Both the position numbers and the translations under genes were made by a program. A stretch of 22,456 bases of DNA from a virus: the IMG/VR virus record IMGVR_UViG_3300010160_000248, positions 1 to 22,456 of that record, one strand, 5' to 3'. The notes under the pieces were generated by a model. It had not been told where the DNA came from and ran no database searches. It saw nothing but the letters and a program-made list of their open reading frames with translations. Positions 17,201 through 22,273 of this stretch are shown piece after piece; the first letter of the stretch is position 1; every line of letters starts with the position of its first letter.

Positions 17201-17718
17201 TAGCGCCTGCTATTCGAGATGCTAACAAGTATCAAAATACATTAGTTAACCGAGCTACAGCTCAAGCAGTATCAGCCTATACAGTTACTAATAGATTAGA
17301 ATCTACAATTAACACCAGCACGTTTATATATGCACAATCTTTAGTAAATCCTGCATACCCAACGTTCCCGCAATCATCTAGGGAAGTTTTATACTATTTC
17401 TATCTAGCTCCTAGCTTACGTGCAGATTATTGGCAACGCTTGACTAATCGGATAACTATTGGGCCAGAACAACAAAGATTATCGCAAGGCCTTCTTAGCC
17501 CATTAAAAGTTGGTAAAGATAGCATACAAGATTTTAGATTAGCACCTAGTCAAGGTAATTTATCCAAAGCATTTGAAATTGTTAAAGATGTGTTTAACAC
17601 ATTTAAACTGCCATATGCACAGGTTATACGCTTAAAAACTGGTGACGGTAAAAATGGCCAGCGCGGCGTACAAGACCCTACTTTTAGGAAAAAAGCGCCA
17701 ATACAATTTTGGAACTAA
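11248..17718 (+). CDS. Giant repetitive virion protein with 160-aa modules and short-repeat arrays
   Basis: 2156 aa. The ATG is the first available start (in-frame TAG at 11236-11238), 4 nt after the chaperone stop and without an SD, so coupled translation is likely. Residues about 14-108 ('SANTQYVFSFYAKKGT', 'VRISLAFTTPANCTSV', 'VYGMQLE') are the second half of a lectin-like jelly-roll domain whose first strands are missing. A 160-aa module 'PTPFQNxPNxGDFK...GPGIKGxLxxRxN' occurs complete at 12001-12480 and 12931-13410. A third copy is split (14077-14406 and 15364-15513) by a glycine-rich insert. Diverged relatives sit near 16800-17230, 16390-16560 and 17280-17460. Between them lie about 29 copies of a roughly 19-aa unit such as 'VAKLNAAAIVRGDRT' or 'GQLSKAFEIVRADQS'. 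The C-terminus is basic. I do not recognise the 160-aa module or the short repeat. Inferred role: large adhesin or fibre on the virion. Confidence 0.75.
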   Translation: MVAPVNAVFPVLSETATVSANTQYVFSFYAKKGTAGNVTCGIYDNTNGANIVNPVSYVSLLSDTTLVRISLAFTTPANCTSVSVFPVWYGTDYGSVTVYGMQLEVATITPSLPTLLTESGDTLIAESSTVLTGEVVEDIATPYQLTLSTSLAAQGYTPQATDYSLVNKVKAIDILKSSEIVVPVARLRSVGSLRSYNNSTSTLVISKLRNSSIAKDTPSAKFNNTSSMVNKLITPANKTQTISLTTSNVVYPTPFQNSPNAGDFKFGVTAQTPRSITTSSSSLLQWYLEYGSQSDLLTTATSTTTNLTIKTFYFTPSAYTPFAVGSSIKVSNTNGSAYTATVIATDFSSVTIAMPAVEFPSVGTFVESSATVYSKLLVAPTNRGSRLARDRLYYNDMGPGIKGFLPERTNVGLLSLSTTTGQLTKAIEVIKDLTNNVRLGQLQKSIEVIRQVSTTTFTVSKVNAAVVVRAVPAILSSNLGTPIIKKYSLPPVSFINFNISTRVAKVSAAAVLRADTSKLRVDKLSTVNVLKGIPSTTSTPIVSKFKTISGIVAAINTTVLSPTPFQNTPNPGDFKMFVVGQSPDATTTSTSSLLQWYLEYSANSDVLSISTATYTTSSVKTFYFGPTGYNPYSVGSIIKIGNIYGSSYTATVVSSSIGSVTIAMPRLALPSVGTYIETSATVYSQLLVAPTNRSSGLARDRLYYNNMGPGIKGYLDGRSNIAQVSLPTTTGQLAKAFEVVKSLTNNFLIGQLQKPFEIIKATLSRIDVAKLNSAAIVRGENNRFNPSIISKFKPPIGQVFVVRPTVTQLQKAFEVVKGSLLKIDVAKLNAMNVVRGDRTRILAYQVEKQKVPATNVGLFRLPLVTGQLSKAFEIVRADQSVIKVDKVSSVAVLKAEPSKLRTDKLNTVNVIRAIPSIIRISNIEKIKRPIEGPTFSLAPNILFPTPFQNTPNPGDFKFGVTAQTPRSITTSTTSLLQWYLEYGSQSDLLTTATSTTTNLTVKTFYFTPSAYTPYSVGSSIKVSNTNGSAYTATVLATDFRSVTIAMPAVEFPSGYTFGISRPESTTLSFGQATFTTPGATTWTCPPGVFSISLVAVGGGGGGGYGQVGIGGGGGALVWVNDIPVIPGRVYNLNVGAGGVIATNGGDSWFNNSNYIKAGGGGGGAGGSNNIALASSAGGIPVNNSGAPGGGGSGGFAHAGSTPGATYSGGGGGGAGGYSTLFTNRGGDGSYPTGGVGGNFGSASGPLPAGSGGGGGGASALWQNGRAGGAGGGVGLLGIGADGVGFTDNAGTGGTGGSGGGSGGSYLAPTGGLYGGGGGGGTTNSTGPGFTPGLGGAGAVRIIWSTGRSFPSTFTADLPTTTGTTTPATIGTDIGTFIESSATVYSQLLVAPTNRGSGLARDRLYYNNMSPGIQGYLAERSNVAQVSLSTSTGQLTKAFEIVKGSLLKIDVAKLNAAAIVRGDRTRILAYQVEKQKVPATGVGLFRLPLVTGQLSKAFEVVKDTRTTLVYSQLSKAFEIVRADQSVIKVDKLTTANVLRGIKTVSTSVSIVTQVKMPVTRYVFSIANSVTNQVAKLTSAAIVRDTQSKLTYSQLQKAFETIRSVNVNAIAGNIFKVKQPLSPPFVFSIAGTYTNQVAKLTAAAVVREARVRLTVDKLTTTNVLRGIKTVSTSVSIITQVKMPVTRYVFSMANTYTNQVAKLTAASVLREARSISTVTNRLESTINTTTFIYTQSTVAPAGSPKTSREALYYFYLAPDYRADHYQRLTNYPTVGVYNTPVQSGRVNAVNVLKGVTNNIQVARLKAINVLRDANTRIDIFGRLERRILLEANRIAFLYTAASTSTTDISRLEQFNVGSYPGDFKLQIVGQNADYDNNLISWYLNDNDVLTPSVKSTSTTRTVYFNQTLYTPFSVGTRIKLTSSGSNSILYYATVTSVTSNSVSFVKPSIDISIFNTYIEGGSSVYPRSFVSPTTAPKNARENLYFFELAPAIRDANKYQNTLVNRATAQAVSAYTVTNRLESTINTSTFIYAQSLVNPAYPTFPQSSREVLYYFYLAPSLRADYWQRLTNRITIGPEQQRLSQGLLSPLKVGKDSIQDFRLAPSQGNLSKAFEIVKDVFNTFKLPYAQVIRLKTGDGKNGQRGVQDPTFRKKAPIQFWN
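12001..12480 (+). repeat. 160-aa module, copy 1 (complete)
   Basis: 480 nt from 'PTPFQNSPNAGDFKF' to 'GIKGFLPERTN'. At nt level it is close to copy 3: an exact 35-nt match, 12118-12152 with 14194-14228, lies in a longer near-identical stretch. Confidence 0.85.
12931..13410 (+). repeat. 160-aa module, copy 2 (complete)
   Basis: 480 nt, the same length as copy 1, from 'PTPFQNTPNPGDFKM' to 'GIKGYLDGRSN'. It is more diverged in its first two thirds ('VVGQSPDATTTS', 'SANSDVLSIST') but its end ('LLVAPTNRSSGLARDRLYY') is almost the same as in the other copies. Confidence 0.85.
13693..13905 (+). repeat. Short-repeat block A (exact duplicate segments in block B)
   Basis: The block holds four segments identical to block B: 13693-13735 (43 nt), 13747-13799 (53 nt), 13821-13856 (36 nt) and 13844-13905 (62 nt, overlapping the third). 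It encodes 'SLLKIDVAKLNAMNVVRGD' to 'SKAFEIVRADQSVIKVDK'. Confidence 0.9.
14077..15513 (+). repeat. 160-aa module, copy 3, split by glycine-rich insert
   Basis: The first part (14077-14406, 330 nt) ends in '..PAVEFPS' and the second (15364-15513, 150 nt) resumes at 'IGTFIESSATVYSQLL'. Together they are 480 nt, exactly the size of copies 1 and 2. The intervening 957 nt (319 codons) hold the glycine-rich module and its linkers. Confidence 0.85.
14407..15363 (+). repeat. Glycine-rich insert (319 codons) inside module copy 3
   Basis: It contains a linker ('GYTFGISRPESTTLSFGQ'), the glycine-rich module from 'FTTPGATTWTCPPGV' to 'GAVRIIWS', and an exit linker ('GRSFPSTFTADLPTTTGTT'). The same entry and exit signatures bound the module in the 1542-aa fibre. 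GGT/GGC/GGA codons dominate and the strand is strongly G-rich. Confidence 0.85.
15568..15837 (+). repeat. Short-repeat block B, with one extra 57-nt unit
   Basis: Counterparts of block A are at 15568-15610, 15622-15674, 15696-15731 and 15776-15837. The order is the same, but one additional 57-nt (19-codon) unit, 15721-15777, is present. It begins with CAATTATCTAAAGCATTTGA, and the same 20 bases with one change recur at 15778. Confidence 0.9.
15835..16380 (+). repeat. Imperfect repeats 'VDKLTT.NVLRGIKT..' and '..TNQVAKLTAA'
   Basis: A segment encoding 'KLTTANVLRGIKTVSTSVSI' and 'TQVKMPVTRYVFS' (from about 15832) recurs from about 16204 with scattered, mostly synonymous changes. A 30-nt exact repeat covers 16134-16163 and 16320-16349 ('TYTNQVAKLT'). 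Confidence 0.85.
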
Positions 17719-17726
17719 CATAAATA
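17719..17726 (+). promoter_or_regulatory. Candidate late promoter (CATAAATA)
   Basis: CATAAATA matches TATAAATA at 7 of 8 positions and begins directly after the stop of the 2156-aa gene. It is followed by AGGAG (17733-17737) and the ATG at 17747. No terminator precedes it, so read-through from upstream is also possible. Confidence 0.6.
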
Positions 17727-17746
17727 TATCATAGGAGATAACACAA

Positions 17747-17962
17747 ATGACATACTCAGAACTAGACACAATTTTCCCGGGACATTACCACTTTTACACC
17801 GTGAACAACATGGATATCAGCGAAGCATTGGATAAATGCGGACGTTTATCCCGTGACGCGGCACAGGTTATTCAATATCAGGGACAAATTGTTTTTGCAT
17901 CAACACATGCTGTTAGCAGTGACGTACCATTTTTAACACCAGTGCCTGGCAACCCAGAATAA
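17747..17962 (+). CDS. Small late protein of unknown function (71 aa)
   Basis: A strong SD (AGGAG, 9 nt before ATG), its own late promoter motif and a tight position between two structural genes make this a real gene despite its size. The sequence begins 'MTYSELDTIFPGHYHFYTVN', with an aromatic/His-rich stretch, then a probably helical part 'DISEALDKCGRLSRDAAQVI' and a C-terminus with several prolines ('PFLTPVPGNPE'). It has no membrane segment, signal peptide or catalytic motif. I do not recognise the family. Its place directly before the conserved 969-aa virion protein suggests a small structural or assembly partner, but that is inference only. Confidence 0.65.
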   Translation: MTYSELDTIFPGHYHFYTVNNMDISEALDKCGRLSRDAAQVIQYQGQIVFASTHAVSSDVPFLTPVPGNPE

Positions 17963-18010
17963 TAGCTGTACTGCCCCAGGGCAAGACAATAACAAAATAG
18001 GAAATAAAAA

Positions 18011-20920
18011 ATGGCAAAACGAGTAATAGGCGAACAGTATACTTTTACGCCGGCAACAAAAACTGTTGTAATCAACGGTAAAACAATTCAGCGCGAAAGA
18101 TTAATATTAATTCTCAATGTTACACAAAACATTGTGCTTTATAATTTCTCTGACTCTGCCCTTACTGCTCAAACTTATACAATTAGTACTGCGGCCAACG
18201 TTGAAACAACCACAATTGTTTTAAACTATAATACAACATTAATGAATGCCAACGATAAGTTGAGTATTATTGTTGACGAAGTAGACGAAACATTTACACC
18301 AGCAGAATCAGTTACTGATCCGGTGGGTAAAATACGTATGAGTACCCCGCAGGCCCTAATTGACACTGACTTTGAATACGGTGTACAAAGTACCAAGTGG
18401 GAAACACTGGCTTTGACAAACCAACGTCAGAGTTCGTTTTATGATAGTACTACAGGTATTGCTGGTATTCCGAACGTAGTAACCGTAGGCGGAACAACTG
18501 GTACATATTCTATTACTAACATCACAGGTAACGGTACTAGACTAGTAACGGTTACTATGGCTAACACTACTAACATTACCACAGGTACACCTATATACAT
18601 TCAGGATAGTACAGATTCTAACGCCAACGGTTGGTACATCCCTGACACAATTACAGGTGGCACTAGCTTTACATATTATGCTAGGGCTAACGTGACCAAC
18701 GGTACTATTTTTGATCCTTATAAAACTTACTTGTTTGTTGGTTCATGGTACACAGGATCATCAATTCCTGTTGGTACCAGTGCATACAGTATTATCAGCA
18801 GTGGTGCTACATCTGTAATACAGGTAACTACAACCAACAATCACGGACTTGCCGCAGGGCAAGCTATATATGTAACCAACGTCACTGGTGCAAGTACTAA
18901 AAACCCAGTGGGTTCTTGGACAGTTAGAAGAACATTAAGCAGTCATATATTTGATTTTGAAGTACCTTTTATAGTTGGTACTGGTCCGCTGAGTAATGCC
19001 TCAAACCAAAGTTTATATCCTAGGACATGGGGTACCAGTATTCACAGGGCCTTTGACGGTGGTGTAACATTTACCGCTGGTTATCCATATCAAGGTAATC
19101 AACTAATTCGTCAAACTCGACGCTACTTCCGTTATCAGTCTGGTAAGGGTATTCAATTCTCTACAGGTTCTAACTTATGTTCACCGTTCCAAGTTGACTC
19201 GCTAACAGCCAGCGGAACTACTGTAACAGTTACAACTAAATTCCCCCATAATCTATGGATTGGCAGCTTCGTTAGAGTGTCGGGTGCTGACCAAACTGCA
19301 TATAATACCAACTCAGCACAGGTAACAAGCGTACCGTCAGATACTACATTTACCTATGTTGTGGGATCAGTACCTAGCCCTGCAACAGCAACCAGTTCAG
19401 GTGGTTACAACGTTAGTCCAGTTACTTGGTATGGTGCTAGTTTGCGTATTGGCATGTTTGATCACCAAAACGGATTCTTCTTTGAGTATGATGGACAGAA
19501 CATATTTGCATGCCGTAGATCAAGTACCAACCAGTTAGTGGGTTACATAAATTCGTTGGCCAACGGTGGGCAATACGTGCAAGGTACAAACAGTAAATGG
19601 AGTGAAACACTTATTCCCGGTGATATGATTGTCATCCGTGGCATGAGCTATGAAGTTGTCAGTGTTGAAAGTAACACTTCGATGACCATTTATCCTGATT
19701 ATCGTGGACCTACTATCAGTGCTCCTCAACAGGTTATTGTCAGTAAAACAGTGGATACGAAGATTCCTCAGACTGCATGGAATATTGACAGAATGGACGG
19801 CTCAGGTGTTAGTTCATATACTGTAGACATTACAAAAATGCAGATGTGGTATATTGACTATAGCTGGTACGGTGCAGGTGCAATCCGTTGGGGATTCAAA
19901 GATCAACGTGGTGCTGTTAGATACTGTCACAGATTGGCACACGCCAACAACCAAAGTGAAGCGTATATGCGTTCTGGTAACTTGCCAGCACGTTATGAAG
20001 TTAACACACTATATCCTAAGACCGTAGCTATTAACACTATTACCAGCGGTGAAGTAAGTACAATCTCTGTTAGAGATAATTCACAATTCCCCGGTACAGG
20101 TACTATTGTAGTATCAGCGCCGGGTAATATTGGTGCAAACATTGAGTACATTAACTATGGTAGCAAGGGTAACAACACATTTGGTAACTTGACTCGTGCT
20201 GTACAAGGATTACCAGGACCAGGCGGCCTAACTAACCTAGGTGGTACAGGTACTGCGGCAACATTCTCATACAGCAGTACATCATGTATTGGTATAGCCT
20301 ATTGGGGTCCACAAGCCGCATGTACTATCAGTCACTGGGGTTCATCAGTGATCATGGATGGACGCTATGATGACGATAAATCATTCTTGTTCAACTATGG
20401 TTTACAAAGTCCAGTAACTTACACCAATGCCGGTCAGCGTTATCCGGTGTTCAGTATTCGACTAGCACCTAGCGTTGATAGTGGTCTTGTTGGACAGTTG
20501 GGACAACGTGAAATTATTAACAGGATGCAGTTAACACCTGCTGGTGCAGGTGTATATCCAACTGGCGCAGGTGTTAAAGTTGAAATCTGGTTAAACGCTA
20601 GAACTAGCGTAGGTACGTGGACTCCAATTGGCGGATCAAGTCTTGCACAATTTGCTACGCATGGCGCTTCTGGTACAATAACTGGTGGTGAGTGTATCTA
20701 TACGTTCTTTGCACCATCAGGCGGCGTTAGCACACAGGACATTTCAAAAGTTCGAGATATTGGTAACAGTATTTTAGGCGGTGGAACTACTAGTACTATA
20801 TCTAGCACCAGCACAAACATGTATCCAGATGGTCCAGACGTTATTACCATTGCGGTAACACCGTTGGCAAGTAACGCGGCTACTGTAGCTCGTTTAAGCT
20901 GGACAGAAGCTCAGGCTTAA
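18011..20920 (+). CDS. Conserved T4-like marine phage virion structural protein (969 aa)
   Basis: SD AGGA at 17999-18002, 8 nt before ATG. The N-terminus ('TFTPATKTVVINGKTIQRER') leads into a beta domain. At residues about 114-150 comes 'ALIDTDFEYGVQSTKWETL' and '..SSFYDST', a signature I associate with large virion proteins of T4-like cyanophages and relatives. Residues 150-470 contain repeated transition modules ('RLVTVTMANTTNITTGTPI', 'TTNNHGLAAGQAIYV', 'VTTKFPHNLWIGSFVRVSG'). Around residues 594-650 is the conserved 'KMQMWYIDYSWYGAGAIRWG' with 'AYMRSGNLPARYE'. One copy of the 'GT.SKW...L.PGDMIVIRG' module links it to the 1279-aa protein. The C-terminus ends 'LSWTEAQA'. There is no enzyme motif. 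It is probably a baseplate- or fibre-associated surface protein; its exact position in the virion is not inferable here. Confidence 0.8.
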   Translation: MAKRVIGEQYTFTPATKTVVINGKTIQRERLILILNVTQNIVLYNFSDSALTAQTYTISTAANVETTTIVLNYNTTLMNANDKLSIIVDEVDETFTPAESVTDPVGKIRMSTPQALIDTDFEYGVQSTKWETLALTNQRQSSFYDSTTGIAGIPNVVTVGGTTGTYSITNITGNGTRLVTVTMANTTNITTGTPIYIQDSTDSNANGWYIPDTITGGTSFTYYARANVTNGTIFDPYKTYLFVGSWYTGSSIPVGTSAYSIISSGATSVIQVTTTNNHGLAAGQAIYVTNVTGASTKNPVGSWTVRRTLSSHIFDFEVPFIVGTGPLSNASNQSLYPRTWGTSIHRAFDGGVTFTAGYPYQGNQLIRQTRRYFRYQSGKGIQFSTGSNLCSPFQVDSLTASGTTVTVTTKFPHNLWIGSFVRVSGADQTAYNTNSAQVTSVPSDTTFTYVVGSVPSPATATSSGGYNVSPVTWYGASLRIGMFDHQNGFFFEYDGQNIFACRRSSTNQLVGYINSLANGGQYVQGTNSKWSETLIPGDMIVIRGMSYEVVSVESNTSMTIYPDYRGPTISAPQQVIVSKTVDTKIPQTAWNIDRMDGSGVSSYTVDITKMQMWYIDYSWYGAGAIRWGFKDQRGAVRYCHRLAHANNQSEAYMRSGNLPARYEVNTLYPKTVAINTITSGEVSTISVRDNSQFPGTGTIVVSAPGNIGANIEYINYGSKGNNTFGNLTRAVQGLPGPGGLTNLGGTGTAATFSYSSTSCIGIAYWGPQAACTISHWGSSVIMDGRYDDDKSFLFNYGLQSPVTYTNAGQRYPVFSIRLAPSVDSGLVGQLGQREIINRMQLTPAGAGVYPTGAGVKVEIWLNARTSVGTWTPIGGSSLAQFATHGASGTITGGECIYTFFAPSGGVSTQDISKVRDIGNSILGGGTTSTISSTSTNMYPDGPDVITIAVTPLASNAATVARLSWTEAQA

Positions 20921-20939
20921 TTATTAGCTGTACTTAAGA

Positions 20940-20964
20940 TAAAAGGACTCAGTGAGTCCTTTTA
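20940..20964 (+). terminator. Hairpin terminator after the 969-aa gene
   Basis: A perfect 11-bp stem (20940-20950 with 20954-20964, core AAAAGGACTC/GAGTCCTTTT) has a 3-nt loop. The T-run is short (TTTT), so efficiency may be moderate. The stem is symmetric and could act in both directions. Confidence 0.8.
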
Positions 20965-20967
20965 CTT

Positions 20968-20975
20968 TATAAATA
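20968..20975 (+). promoter_or_regulatory. T4-type late promoter (TATAAATA, perfect)
   Basis: TATAAATA is identical to the T4 late consensus. It lies 3 nt after the terminator hairpin and 21 nt before the ATG at 20997, with AAGG (20987-20990) as SD. It is the strongest evidence in the window for gp55-type late transcription. Confidence 0.75.
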
Positions 20976-20996
20976 TAGTGTAAATTAAGGTAATCA

Positions 20997-21392
20997 ATGG
21001 CCACGACCAGTACAAAAATCTCCGAGTTAATAACCCTGTCAACAATGACAGATATTGCTTTCTTGCCTGTGGTAGAAGGCCTGGCCACTAAGCGCATCAC
21101 AGGCTTAAATCTTAAGAATTATTTCACCTCAGGCGCCGTAACTTCTACCAGTGTACTAGTAACTGGCGAAGTAACTTCACTGTCTACTAACACAGGATCT
21201 CTACAAGTTAGGGGCGGAGCAGGTCTTAGCGGAAACTTATATGTCGGCGGTACTCTAATTATTGCCGCAGGTAATGCACCGGCAACAGCAAGTTCAACAG
21301 GAACAGCAGGGCAAGTAGTATACGATAGTGGATTTATATACGTTTGTGTAGCAACTAATACTTGGAAACGTAGTGCATTGACTACTTGGTAA
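20997..21392 (+). CDS. Small fibre-like virion protein (131 aa)
   Basis: AAGG at 20987-20990 lies 6 nt before ATG. After an N-terminal segment ('MATTSTKISELITLSTMTDI', 'FLPVVEGLATKRITGLNLK') comes the unit 'TNTGSLQVRGGAGLSGNLYV', which is common on phage fibre shafts. The C-terminal 'GTAGQVVYDSGFIYVCVATN' and 'WKRSALTTW' is another end motif seen on many marine phage structural proteins. At 131 residues it is much shorter than the other fibres here, so it looks like a minimal fibre: an attachment end, one shaft unit and a cap. It is preceded by the perfect late promoter and followed, with an 18-nt gap, by the metallopeptidase-like gene. Its virion location is unknown. Confidence 0.7.
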   Translation: MATTSTKISELITLSTMTDIAFLPVVEGLATKRITGLNLKNYFTSGAVTSTSVLVTGEVTSLSTNTGSLQVRGGAGLSGNLYVGGTLIIAAGNAPATASSTGTAGQVVYDSGFIYVCVATNTWKRSALTTW

Positions 21393-21396
21393 TAAC

Positions 21397-21404
21397 GGTA
21401 AATA
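21397..21404 (+). promoter_or_regulatory. Candidate late promoter (GGTAAATA), possibly leaderless start
   Basis: GGTAAATA is 5 nt before the ATG at 21410, the same geometry as at 6079-6092. No SD precedes that ATG. A T4-type -10 element here would place the transcript start at the start codon. Confidence 0.45.
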
Positions 21405-21409
21405 CCAGT

Positions 21410-21823
21410 ATGCGAGCCAATCAATTTTTTACAGAAGAAAACAAAGATCAAGACACTGTTGTAGAGATGTTTAAGTTATTTTTCCCCTTGGCCATGGAAG
21501 TATTGGGCATAGATAGATTACCTAAAATGCATTTTGAGCCATTGATAGATACAGGTCATCAACCCAGTTTTGGCATGTATAAAACTGATGACCAAACATT
21601 GTATGTTGCCCTACTATATAGACATCCAGTAGATGTGCTAAGAACAGTGGCACATGAATTAGTACACTTTAGACAAGATCTACGTGACGAATTGAATGAT
21701 CAAAGTGGTGCTACAGGCAGTCCTGAAGAAAATCAAGCACATGAGATTGCCGGCGTAATTATGCGTCATTTTAACAAAAAATACCCGCAATTCCTTAGTA
21801 GTAAGCCAATAATGCCAAATTAA
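21410..21823 (+). CDS. Putative zinc metallopeptidase-like protein (HExxH)
   Basis: I place the start at ATG 21410 (137 aa, 'MRANQFFTEEN'). A TTG at 21386 would overlap the previous gene and add eight residues with no support; 'MRxxxFxxE' is a common opening among marine T4-like phage proteins. The core is 'VLRTVAHELVHFRQDLRDEL', with HELVH at residues 82-86 (two zinc-binding His plus catalytic Glu). Downstream 'EENQAHEIAGVIMRHF' could supply the third ligand (E107, ExxA pattern). This arrangement matches small gluzincin-type peptidases, and near-identical patterns ('LRTLAHE.VH..Q', 'IMR.FN..YP') recur in T4-like cyanophages, where the function is not established. It is cytoplasmic by sequence, without signal or membrane segments. 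Co-expression with late genes would fit a role in virion maturation or release, but no substrate can be inferred. Confidence 0.75.
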   Translation: MRANQFFTEENKDQDTVVEMFKLFFPLAMEVLGIDRLPKMHFEPLIDTGHQPSFGMYKTDDQTLYVALLYRHPVDVLRTVAHELVHFRQDLRDELNDQSGATGSPEENQAHEIAGVIMRHFNKKYPQFLSSKPIMPN

Positions 21824-21828
21824 GTCAC

Positions 21829-21857
21829 AAAAAAGCCCTGTTTAACAGGGCTTTTTG
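21829..21857. terminator. Bidirectional terminator between convergent genes
   Basis: The stem AAAAAAGCCCTGT/ACAGGGCTTTTT (about 12 bp, loop of 3 nt at 21842-21844) has an A-tract on its left arm and a T-tract on its right, so it can stop transcription from both sides. It lies between the plus-strand metallopeptidase gene and the minus-strand 89-aa gene. Confidence 0.85.
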
Positions 21858-21905
21858 TTCTTCTATATTATTGTGGGCTATGCCCTAATATTATTATAAT
21901 AAAAA

Positions 21906-22175
21906 TTATTTCTTAGCGCCAGCATTGACAAATGCGTACATCTTTTCTGCTGTTTCTAGAACTTTTTCAAGTCCTGGGAATGTTGGCATATCTACTTTGG
22001 TAACGATTTGCCCAGTCTTCTCGTCGCGAGTAGCAGTCATTTCCCAACCTTGGAATTTAGAGTGGAAGTCTTCTGTTACCATGCTCTTGGCCATACCAAG
22101 AATGTCTGTACGGATTTCATAACCGTTCTTATTGAATTTAACTTCTGGTAGCTTAGGGGTTTCAAAATTTGACAT
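21906..22175 (-). CDS. Conserved phage protein of unknown function (89 aa)
   Basis: AAGGAG (22182-22187 on this strand) lies 6 nt before ATG, and the gene has its own sigma70-type promoter, so it is well supported. The protein, 'MSNFETPKLPEVKFNKNGYE...', has no Cys and is charged. Residues about 18-34 ('NGYEIRTDILGMAKSMV') look helical. A middle segment with 'FQGWEMTATRDEKTGQIV' looks like a beta hairpin. A C-terminal helix follows 'MPTFPGLEKVLETAEKMYAF'. Proteins of this size and pattern ('ETPK.P', 'YEIR...L..AK', 'P...KVLE.A...Y.F') are familiar from T4-like marine phages, where they remain hypothetical. Opposite strand and host-type promoter suggest early or middle expression, unlike the late virion genes next to it. 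Confidence 0.75.
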   Translation of the reverse strand: MSNFETPKLPEVKFNKNGYEIRTDILGMAKSMVTEDFHSKFQGWEMTATRDEKTGQIVTKVDMPTFPGLEKVLETAEKMYAFVNAGAKK

Positions 22176-22195
22176 ATTATTCTCCTTGTGTGTAA

Positions 22196-22230
22196 TGTCT
22201 ATGTGTAAACAGCGTATTTGCTGTCTATGT
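22196..22230 (-). promoter_or_regulatory. Direct repeats and small hairpin in the leader of the 89-aa gene
   Basis: ACATAGACA (minus strand) occurs twice, at 22222-22230 and 22196-22204, with starts 26 nt apart. Between them, ACAGC and GCTGT (22209-22213/22220-22224) can form a 5-bp hairpin with a 6-nt loop. The upstream copy overlaps the predicted transcription start. An operator or leader structure is possible; the elements are short. Confidence 0.35.
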
Positions 22231-22234
22231 ATTT

Positions 22235-22263
22235 ATTATACAGTGTACAAGACTGTTTGTAAA
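22235..22263 (-). promoter_or_regulatory. Sigma70-type promoter of the 89-aa gene
   Basis: On the minus strand TTTACA (22258-22263) and TATAAT (22235-22240) are separated by exactly 17 nt: a 5/6 -35 and a 6/6 -10. Transcription would start near 22228, giving a leader of about 52 nt. The -10 runs directly into AATAAATA (22230-22237), 7/8 to the late consensus, so the same site might also serve late transcription. Confidence 0.75.
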
Positions 22264-22273
22264 GCTGAATGAA

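Noticed and set aside
11248-17718. Transposon or CRISPR as cause of the repeated DNA
   Set aside because: The repeats are in-frame protein modules of 57 or 480 nt without spacers, terminal inverted repeats, target duplications or transposase.
21386-21409. TTG at 21386 as start of the metallopeptidase-like gene
   Set aside because: It overlaps the end of the preceding gene, has no SD, and adds residues that do not resemble the family start; ATG 21410 gives the typical MRxxxFxxE opening.
21873-21888. Second hairpin GGGCTATGCCC between the convergent genes as terminator
   Set aside because: It has only 4 GC pairs with mismatched flanks and no T-tract on either side; the hairpin at 21829-21857 is sufficient.
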